Shown here: positions 1 to 4,295 of the stretch, piece after piece
How the letters are laid out: each line of letters opens with the position of its first letter
Position numbering within the stretch: position 1 is the first letter of the stretch
Assembly: GCA_015521275.1 (NCBI GenBank)
Contig: WAOJ01000008.1
Location: 1 to 5,131, forward strand
Reading direction: 5' to 3'
Length of the DNA stretch: 5,131 bases
Origin: Desulfurococcales archaeon
Lineage (GTDB): Archaea > Thermoproteota > Thermoprotei_A > Sulfolobales > Ignicoccaceae
The notes under the pieces: model-generated
What the model saw: the letters and a program-made list of their open reading frames with translations, nothing else
What the model was told of the DNA's origin: nothing
The model's database searches: none
Program-made: the position numbers and the translations under genes

Positions 1-722
1 TCTGGGAAAAGTTGGGCTTGGAAGATGTCCTAAACCACTACAAGCTCGTCTTCTTGGGAGATTACGTAGACAGGGGACCCAAGCAGATAGAGGCCTTGCT
101 CTTGGTCTTGGCCTTGAAGGCGAGGAGGCCGGAGGAAGTCGTGGTGCTGAGGGGAAACCACGAACCGCCCAGAGGTTTGGAGCCCTTGCCCTACGAGTTT
201 CCGCACTTCTTGAAGCTTAGGTACGGCGACTCATGGGACATCGTTTATAGAGTTGCTAGGGAACTATTCGACTCCATGCCTCTTTCCCTCTTAATAGAAG
301 ACGCTGTAGTAGCATTCCACGGGGGCCCTCCAACGGTATTGATAAGGAGAGGGTGTGAAGGGATAAAGTGTTTGTACGACGAAACCAAAGGAGTGGTGGA
401 AGAGATACTTTGGAATGAGCCGGCTAACATATGTTCTTGGGACGACCCACCGGAGGCTTGTTGGGCCACGAACCCTAGGGGCTGGGGCTACTTGTGGGGA
501 GCCGGCATAACGAGAGCTCTTTTGGAGAGGACCGGTACTAGGTTCCTAGTTAGGGCCGATACCCCAGTGGACGGGGTAAAGCTCTTCCATTATAATCGCG
601 GCGTGAGCGTGTTCACGCGATTGGGGGTTCCCTTTGCAAACAGAAGGGCCGGCCTCTGGGCCCCGGACTTCACCAAGAGGGACTGGCACTTAACTCCTTC
701 CTCGTGGGCGGTCTTGGTTTGA
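1..722 (+). CDS. PPP-family serine/threonine (or tyrosine) protein phosphatase, 5'-truncated by window edge
   Basis: This is a cytosolic metallophosphatase of the PP1/PP2A (PPP) superfamily, which removes phosphate from phosphoproteins using a two-metal centre. The reading frame is open to the window edge, so the N-terminus, including the GDxHG metal motif, lies outside. A TTG at 12 is in frame but falls inside the domain and is not the start. Numbering from that codon, GDYVDRG is at 16-22, RGNHE at 47-51, and HGG at 103-105. ILWNEP at 132-137 corresponds to the LLWSDP segment of PP1, and NPRGWGYLWG at 154-163 to the NDRGVSFTFG segment. Oddity: the last metal-ligand motif, normally RAH or RGH, reads RAD at 181-183, so Asp replaces the usual His. 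Four cysteines lie in the middle (115, 120, 141, 150). The stop is 11 bp before the best start of pheA, so the two genes are probably co-transcribed. The substrate is unknown. Confidence 0.87.
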   Translation, partial: WEKLGLEDVLNHYKLVFLGDYVDRGPKQIEALLLVLALKARRPEEVVVLRGNHEPPRGLEPLPYEFPHFLKLRYGDSWDIVYRVARELFDSMPLSLLIEDAVVAFHGGPPTVLIRRGCEGIKCLYDETKGVVEEILWNEPANICSWDDPPEACWATNPRGWGYLWGAGITRALLERTGTRFLVRADTPVDGVKLFHYNRGVSVFTRLGVPFANRRAGLWAPDFTKRDWHLTPSSWAVLV

Positions 723-728
723 GGGTGG
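723..728 (+). promoter_or_regulatory. Shine-Dalgarno site for pheA that decides the TTG start
   Basis: GGGTGG immediately follows the phosphatase stop codon and contains the GGTG core complementary to the archaeal 16S rRNA 3' end. It lies 6 nt before the TTG at 734. The in-frame alternatives have no comparable site: GTG at 704, and TTG at 719, which would overlap the upstream stop as TTGA. This argues for initiation at 734. Confidence 0.55.
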
Positions 729-733
729 ATGCA

Positions 734-1666
734 TTGAGCGTGGAGGAGTTCTTGAAGCTCGCTGAGAAGCTATTAAGAGAGAAGCCCTCCAAGATACCTT
801 CCGGCAGCTGGCCCGAGGACTTGAAGCCGGTAATACTGTGGCTCCGCTCCTTGGCCTCCAAGGGCACTTCGGTAGCCTACTTGGGACCTCCCGGGAGCTA
901 TACGCATGAAGCCACTTCTATCCTATTCCCAAAGGAGAAGTTAGTCTCAAAGGGGACCATAGCGGAGGTATTCGAAGCGGTTGAGAAGGGAGAGGTTGAA
1001 TACGGAGTGGTGCCAATAGCCAACAGACTTGAAGGCCCCGTTAATGAGACCATAGACTTACTCTTCCAGAGCAACGTGAAGGTTTACCACGATATAGAGA
1101 TACCAGTTAGGATAATGCTGGCTTCGGGAACGGTTAACTCTTTGAAAGAGATCAAAAGGATATACGGGCATCCGATGATATTCAAGCAAGCTACCAAGCT
1201 ACTCAAAGAGCTTAACGTGGAGATTGTACCAACTAAGAGTACGTCGGAGGCGGCAATAATAGCCTCCAAGGAAGAGGGAGCAGCAGCCCTTTGCTCCCCT
1301 AAGGCGGTGGAGCTTTACGGCTTGAAGGTCTTGAAGGCAAACGTAGAAGATAAGCCCCACAACGCGACCAGGTTCTTCGTAATAAGCAAGTTGGATAACC
1401 CGGAGGGGAGCATGACCTCCATCTTGGTGACGGTTCCGCACAAGCCAGGAGGCTTGTATAACTTCTTAGAGGTCTTCGCCAAGAATTCCGTGAACCTAAC
1501 CATGATATATTCGAGACCCATGAAGGACGTTCCTTGGAGGTACATATTCTACATTGAGATGGAAGGCTCTAGGAAGAAGTTGGAAAAGGTTTTGGAGGAG
1601 GCGAAGTCTAGGACGGCAATAATGAAGGTTCTGGGAAGCTATGACAGGCTAGACTTGACGGGTTGA
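734..1666 (+). CDS. pheA: Prephenate dehydratase with C-terminal ACT regulatory domain
   Basis: The enzyme decarboxylates and dehydrates prephenate to phenylpyruvate, the committed step of phenylalanine synthesis. From the TTG at 734 it has 310 residues. Residues about 1-45 are a helical N-terminal extension without recognisable chorismate mutase motifs. The catalytic domain spans about 46-220: VAYLGPPGSYTHEA at 47-60, GVVPIANRLEG at 91-101, HPMIFKQA at 146-153, STSEAA at 169-174, and the catalytic NATRFFVI at 210-217 with the essential Thr212. The ACT domain (about 228-305) carries KPGGLYNFL at 237-245 and YSRP at 259-262, the phenylalanine-sensing positions normally written GALV and ESRP. 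Two departures from consensus are visible: IANR for IENS, and YSRP for ESRP. Feedback inhibition by phenylalanine is usual in the family but may be altered here. The start could instead be 704 or 719; the SD site favours 734. The 3' end overlaps the convergent modC-like gene by 28 bp. Confidence 0.95.
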   Translation: MSVEEFLKLAEKLLREKPSKIPSGSWPEDLKPVILWLRSLASKGTSVAYLGPPGSYTHEATSILFPKEKLVSKGTIAEVFEAVEKGEVEYGVVPIANRLEGPVNETIDLLFQSNVKVYHDIEIPVRIMLASGTVNSLKEIKRIYGHPMIFKQATKLLKELNVEIVPTKSTSEAAIIASKEEGAAALCSPKAVELYGLKVLKANVEDKPHNATRFFVISKLDNPEGSMTSILVTVPHKPGGLYNFLEVFAKNSVNLTMIYSRPMKDVPWRYIFYIEMEGSRKKLEKVLEEAKSRTAIMKVLGSYDRLDLTG

Positions 1667-2238
1667 AGGCGTAAGGTCTTGCCCAAGGCCCTAACTACCT
1701 CCTCGAAGTGCGTTACCCATACCACGTCCTTACCCTTCGACCTCTTAACTATAATGTCAATTATGGTTGTTCTGCTCTCCGGATCTACCCCGCTCAGCGG
1801 CTCATCTAGGAGGATTACCTTCTTCTCGCTGAGCAAAGCCATGGCTATCCCGACTCTCTTCCTAAGTCCGCCGCTGAGCTTGGATACCTTTACCTTCATG
1901 TACTTCTTTATGCCCAGCTCCTCGAGCAAGTCTTCGTCTATCCCTCCCGCTAGTGTTAAGTTCTCCTCGACGGTTAGGAAAGGAATTGCTGGTTCCTTCT
2001 GAGGGACGTAGACCATTGGTCTCTTCTCGGGCTTGAGGCCCTTCTTACCCTTCTGTATTATCTTGCCGTCAACTTCTATTATTCCGTAGGACTTAATTCC
2101 CCCTAACAACGCTTTCAATAAGCTGCTCTTGCCTGAGCCGTTGGGACCAGTTATGGCTAAAGTGCCGTCAACTTCGAAGCTCAAGGGTCCAAAGTTCAAA
2201 TCCTTATACCCGTAAACGAAGTCCCTAACCCTTATCAA
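1639..2238 (-). CDS. modC: ModC-like ABC transporter ATP-binding protein (molybdate/tungstate type)
   Basis: This is the cytoplasmic ATPase that drives the importer encoded upstream. All ABC signatures are present in 199 residues: Walker A GPNGSGKSS at 31-39, Q-loop Gln80 in YVPQ, signature LSGGLRKRVGIAMALL at 121-136, Walker B VILLDEP at 141-147 with catalytic Glu146, D-loop SGVD at 149-152, and switch His177 in VTHF. It is short. Classical ModC (about 350 residues) and WtpC carry a C-terminal TOBE domain that binds oxyanion, which is absent here, so this subunit has no obvious ligand-sensing part. The TTG start at 2238 overlaps the permease gene by 14 bp and follows a GGGTG site by 5 nt, which indicates translational coupling. 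The symbol rests on the ModA/ModB-like partners; the ATPase alone would not reveal the substrate. The 3' end overlaps pheA by 28 bp on the other strand. Confidence 0.88.
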   Translation of the reverse strand: MIRVRDFVYGYKDLNFGPLSFEVDGTLAITGPNGSGKSSLLKALLGGIKSYGIIEVDGKIIQKGKKGLKPEKRPMVYVPQKEPAIPFLTVEENLTLAGGIDEDLLEELGIKKYMKVKVSKLSGGLRKRVGIAMALLSEKKVILLDEPLSGVDPESRTTIIDIIVKRSKGKDVVWVTHFEEVVRALGKTLRLQPVKSSLS

Positions 2239-2962
2239 GTTCCCACCCGACGCTTATCGTCAAGACTACAAATGCCAAGATCGCCGAGAGGGCGATCAAT
2301 GAAATTACCTTTGCTACGTCTCCCGACTCCAAGTTCAAATATATAGCTATGGGTAGTGTTTCCGTCTTAAACCTTATTGCTCCGGCTAGGGTAACTGAGG
2401 CGCCGAACTCAGCCAAGGAGCGAGAATAGACCAAGAGCGAGGCGGACTTAAACTGGCGCTCCACTCCCCTAAAGAGCTTCTTCAACAGACACAAGCCGTA
2501 GCAACCGTGAGACTTTAATGCTAATATGATGTCCTCGTCTATCTCCTTAAAGGCAGACTTTAGTGGCTTGAGGGCCAAGGGGAAGGACACGGTTGACTGG
2601 GCTATAATTATCCCTGGAACGCTGAAGACGGCATGTATTACGGAATTCAAGGCAGCCCCTATGGGAGTTTTGCTGAAGAAGAGCAAGAGCGTGGCTCCCA
2701 CGGCAACGGGGGGCATCGCGTTGGGCAAGCTCAGTAAGGGCTCTAATATACTGGAGCCCCTAGACAGCTCGTAAGCTATCGGAAAGGCTGCGACCATTAC
2801 CAACATTGTGGATACGAACGATGTTGATAGGCTAAGGGCTAAGGCGTAGAGGACCTCGGGATCGGCGAGAGCTTTCATCAAGTCTTCAACCTTGACGACG
2901 GTCAAGAGGGACAGCAACGCGATTAGCCAGAGGAGCGCTGCTAAGTAGCTGAGTACCTTCAC
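2225..2962 (-). CDS. modB: ModB-like ABC transporter permease (molybdate/tungstate type)
   Basis: This membrane subunit of a binding-protein-dependent importer has 245 residues with hydrophobic segments near 3-23, 38-64, 84-100, 108-128, 173-193 and 216-240, about six helices as in ModB/WtpB. PNAMPPVAVGATLLLFF at 80-96 and RSLAEFGASVTLAG at 181-194 match the PPxVxGxxLL and R-x-x-x-EFGA segments of the ModB/CysT group. TETLPIAIYLNLESGD at 200-215 matches the TLPxAIY..xxxGD segment that follows. The cytoplasmic EAA loop, which docks on the ATPase, is eroded: the usual EAA...G...LP reads LAL at 147-149, Gly153, and no Leu-Pro. The GTG start at 2962 overlaps the stop of the modA-like gene by 4 bp (GTGA) and has a strong GAGGTG site 5 nt upstream. 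A sulfate-type permease is a weaker alternative. Confidence 0.88.
   Translation of the reverse strand: MKVLSYLAALLWLIALLSLLTVVKVEDLMKALADPEVLYALALSLSTSFVSTMLVMVAAFPIAYELSRGSSILEPLLSLPNAMPPVAVGATLLLFFSKTPIGAALNSVIHAVFSVPGIIIAQSTVSFPLALKPLKSAFKEIDEDIILALKSHGCYGLCLLKKLFRGVERQFKSASLLVYSRSLAEFGASVTLAGAIRFKTETLPIAIYLNLESGDVAKVISLIALSAILAFVVLTISVGWELDKG
2244..2248 (-). promoter_or_regulatory. Shine-Dalgarno site of the modC-like gene
   Basis: On the minus strand GGGTG is followed by the spacer GGAAC and then the TTG start at 2238. The site lies inside the last codons of the permease gene. It supports this non-ATG start and coupled translation. Confidence 0.6.
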
Positions 2963-3714
2963 CTTCCCACCTCGTAGCCCAAGTCTCTGAAGATTTGCCT
3001 AGCCTCGTCGCTCTTCAAGAAGTTTACGAACTTGAATGCTAATTCCTTGTTCTTCGAAAACTTGAGGACACCGATGGTTATGCAAGGCTTGTAGGGCATG
3101 GGTCCCCTCAACGGCGTATAAGCCAAATCGTCGTACCACTTCGCGGCCACGTTCCAGCCCAAGGCGACGTCAACCTCTCCGAGCCTCAATACAGTTATTA
3201 GCTTGGCGAAGTTCTCCGTATAAACGACCACATTCTTTTTAATTTTGTCCCAGATACCCATCTTCACCAGCATATATTTAATGAACTTGCCTACAGCGCA
3301 GTTCTCGGGTTCGCACATACCAATCTTCACTCCAGGCTTGAGCAAGTCAGCCAGAGTGTAATTCTCGCCCTTTTTGTAGAGTATCGCTGGCCTCATGCAA
3401 GCGACTTCTACCACGCTATTTGGCAAAATCAACCCCATCCTCAAGGCCTTCTTCGTATAAACGGGCGTCGCCGATCCCAATACGTCCCCTGTGTTTGTAG
3501 CATAGGCTTGGTGAAGCAAGAAGCCCGAAGAACCGTATATGGCGTTCACCTTTACTGAGTACTTCTTTTCGAAGAGGGATATGATCTTTGGCCAGGCTTT
3601 TATTCCGGCTGCTGGCAAATAGGCTATTAAGTATTTCCCTCCCTTTGGGGTAAGAGCGATGATTGCCACTGCTACTATTACTAGTACTAATATTAGTGCT
3701 GCAGCTCTCTTCAT
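2959..3714 (-). CDS. modA: ModA-like molybdate/tungstate-binding protein, membrane-anchored or secreted
   Basis: This is the extracytoplasmic receptor that delivers oxyanion to the permease. It has 251 residues from an ATG. Residues 5-22 form a hydrophobic signal peptide or N-terminal anchor, with no lipobox cysteine. The mature part shows the ModA pattern: YGSSGFLLHQ at 60-69 (oxyanion-contacting serines 62-63), DVLGSA at 77-82, ACMRPAILYKKG at 105-116, GVKIGMCEPENCAVGKF at 128-144 where ModA usually has a DP..xP.G..A segment, and RLGEVDVALGW at 177-187. A C-terminal helix contains ELAFKFVNFLKSDEARQIF. Four cysteines (106, 134, 139, 211) lie in the exported region and could form disulfides. 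The substrate could be molybdate or tungstate; GSSG favours ModA over TupA, and 251 residues is shorter than WtpA. The gene is first of the three overlapping transporter genes, 36 bp after the regulator, with its own TATA-like octamer. Confidence 0.87.
   Translation of the reverse strand: MKRAAALILVLVIVAVAIIALTPKGGKYLIAYLPAAGIKAWPKIISLFEKKYSVKVNAIYGSSGFLLHQAYATNTGDVLGSATPVYTKKALRMGLILPNSVVEVACMRPAILYKKGENYTLADLLKPGVKIGMCEPENCAVGKFIKYMLVKMGIWDKIKKNVVVYTENFAKLITVLRLGEVDVALGWNVAAKWYDDLAYTPLRGPMPYKPCITIGVLKFSKNKELAFKFVNFLKSDEARQIFRDLGYEVGR
2968..2973 (-). promoter_or_regulatory. Shine-Dalgarno site of the modB-like gene
   Basis: GAGGTG on the minus strand lies 5 nt (GGAAG) before the GTG at 2962 and inside the end of the modA-like gene. 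It closely matches the archaeal SD consensus. It is built almost exactly like the modC site (GGGTG, then GGAAC), which suggests a common design for coupled translation in this operon. Confidence 0.7.
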
Positions 3715-3749
3715 CTTCAGTTCCCGTTTACACTTCGATCAAACTTCCC

Positions 3750-3757
3750 TTTATCTA
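3750..3757 (-). promoter_or_regulatory. Candidate TATA box for the modABC-like genes
   Basis: TAGATAAA on the minus strand overlaps the TAA stop of the regulator gene, 36 bp from its near edge to the modA-like ATG at 3714. The same octamer lies 34 bp from the regulator's ATG. A TATA box here would place the transcript start near 3728, giving a leader of about 14 nt. This would let the transporter be expressed separately from the regulator. No start site has been mapped. Confidence 0.45.
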
Positions 3758-4218
3758 GCTGTCTTGTAAATCGATACAAGTTTACTGGCTTCCTCCTTTA
3801 TCTTAATGAATTCAGTCATTGTGTCCTTAGTGAGCGTCACAAGTCTCCCTTCATCGCTTATCGCTATTATGCAACGCTCCAACAACCTCCTTCCGTCGTT
3901 TTCAACTTCGAACTTTAGGTAAGACATAATGTCTTGCTCATTTCCTTTGAGCTTAACATTGGCTTTGTCTGCAGCCTCCATAACTTTGAAAGCGACTTCA
4001 CTCAAGCTCTCGCCGGCTTTGACGGTTACATGAACCCTCGAGGAACAAGCTCTCATGAGTTTACACAAGTTCTCGAACTTCTTAACGTTTTTGAGTCCCC
4101 TCTTAATCATGGAGTGCACGTTCTGTCTACTGGTTCCTAATACCTCAGCTATCTCGCTCAAGTTGAGTCCCATGGACCTCAGCATGAGTGCCAACAGCTG
4201 TCTTTCAGTGGGTTCCAT
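3751..4218 (-). CDS. Tfx-like helix-turn-helix transcriptional regulator of the Mo/W transport operon
   Basis: This is a 155-residue cytoplasmic DNA-binding protein. Residues 3-50 form a sigma-region-4/LuxR-like helix-turn-helix: TERQLLALMLRSMGLNLSEIA, then EVLGTSRQNVHSMIKRGLKN, with SRQNVHSMIKR at 30-40 the recognition helix. This layout (E-x-Q..., G...IA..LGTSR.NV....RA...I) matches the archaeal Tfx family. The part from about 60 to 130 (VTVKAGESLSEVAFKVMEAADKA at 64-86, then an IAISDEGRLVTL strand pair) resembles the Tfx C-terminal domain. A charged helix closes the protein. Known background: Tfx of Methanothermobacter binds DNA at the fmdECB operon, which encodes a molybdenum enzyme. Here the gene heads a Mo/W importer operon, so I infer control of oxyanion uptake, either by sensing ligand in the C-terminal domain or indirectly. 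The ATG at 4218 has no SD site and would have a leader of about 12 nt. The family call comes from pattern memory, not a profile search. Confidence 0.72.
   Translation of the reverse strand: MEPTERQLLALMLRSMGLNLSEIAEVLGTSRQNVHSMIKRGLKNVKKFENLCKLMRACSSRVHVTVKAGESLSEVAFKVMEAADKANVKLKGNEQDIMSYLKFEVENDGRRLLERCIIAISDEGRLVTLTKDTMTEFIKIKEEASKLVSIYKTAR
3763..3780. repeat. Inverted repeat CTTGTA-N6-TACAAG upstream of modA, candidate operator
   Basis: Two perfect 6-bp arms (3763-3768 and 3775-3780) flank a 6-bp centre, inside the last codons of the regulator gene and just upstream of the modA TATA-like box. One arm belongs to the 9-bp word ACTTGTATC (minus strand 3781-3773), which recurs ahead of the regulator at 4249-4241. 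It could be a regulator-binding site or a weak RNA hairpin; no T-run follows, so it does not look like a terminator. Arms of this length do occur by chance. Confidence 0.35.
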
Positions 4219-4240
4219 GATTTGAGGCCCAAGAGATTTT

Positions 4241-4249
4241 GATACAAGT
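4241..4249 (-). promoter_or_regulatory. Candidate operator word ACTTGTATC ahead of the regulator gene
   Basis: This 9-bp word lies between the TATA-like box (4251-4262) and the expected transcript start of the regulator. The same word in the same orientation occurs at 3773-3781 upstream of modA. Binding here would block the regulator's own promoter. Shorter matches (CTTGTATA) occur inside unrelated coding sequence near 1453 and 4840, so specificity is uncertain. Confidence 0.35.
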
Positions 4250-4250
4250 G

Positions 4251-4262
4251 TTTTATCTAAAA
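4251..4262. promoter_or_regulatory. Near-palindromic TATA element, possibly a shared bidirectional promoter
   Basis: TTTTATCTAAAA has perfect 5-bp arms (TTTTA and TAAAA) around a 2-bp centre and sits between divergent genes. Read leftward it is TTTTAGATAAAA, 34 bp before the regulator ATG at 4218. Read rightward it is 33 bp before the GTG at 4296 of the nuclease gene. Both distances suit an archaeal TATA box with a leader of about 12-15 nt. No second A/T-rich box was seen in the 77-bp gap (4219-4295). Confidence 0.55.
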
Positions 4263-4282
4263 GCTTCCTCCCCTTTGCCCAA

Positions 4283-4288
4283 GAGGGG
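4283..4288 (+). promoter_or_regulatory. Shine-Dalgarno-like site supporting the GTG start of the HARP gene
   Basis: GAGGGG lies 7 nt before GTG 4296. The longer reading from TTG 4239 would begin upstream of the TATA-like box and add a low-complexity peptide (ASSPLPKRG) before the PIN domain, so it is unlikely to be used. Confidence 0.5.
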
Positions 4289-4295
4289 CATTGGA

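Noticed and set aside
704..733. pheA starting at GTG 704 or at TTG 719 (TTGA overlap with the upstream stop)
   Set aside because: Neither has a clear SD site, while GGTG lies 6 nt before TTG 734. The TTGA overlap remains a possible alternative.
1679..2002. 107-residue plus-strand open frame opposite the modC-like gene
   Set aside because: It is low-complexity Ser/Thr/Leu sequence antisense to clear ABC motifs; no SD site or homology pattern was seen.
3763..3780. Rho-independent-type terminator after the regulator gene
   Set aside because: The stem is only 6 bp, lies before the stop codon, and no T-run follows; archaeal termination relies mainly on T-tracts.
4243..4248. A full inverted-repeat operator ahead of the regulator
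   Set aside because: At the spacing seen near modA the partner arm would be 4231-4236, which reads AAGAGA and not CTTGTA, so only a half site is present.
4239..4295. N-terminal extension of the HARP protein from TTG 4239
   Set aside because: It would start upstream of the TATA-like box, lacks an SD site, and adds a non-PIN peptide; the family begins right at the VLKFVIDAS segment, placing the first catalytic Asp at residue 7.
4219..4295. A small RNA or tRNA gene in the divergent gap
   Set aside because: The 77 bp are explained by promoter, leader and SD sequences, and no tRNA arms or stable stem were seen.
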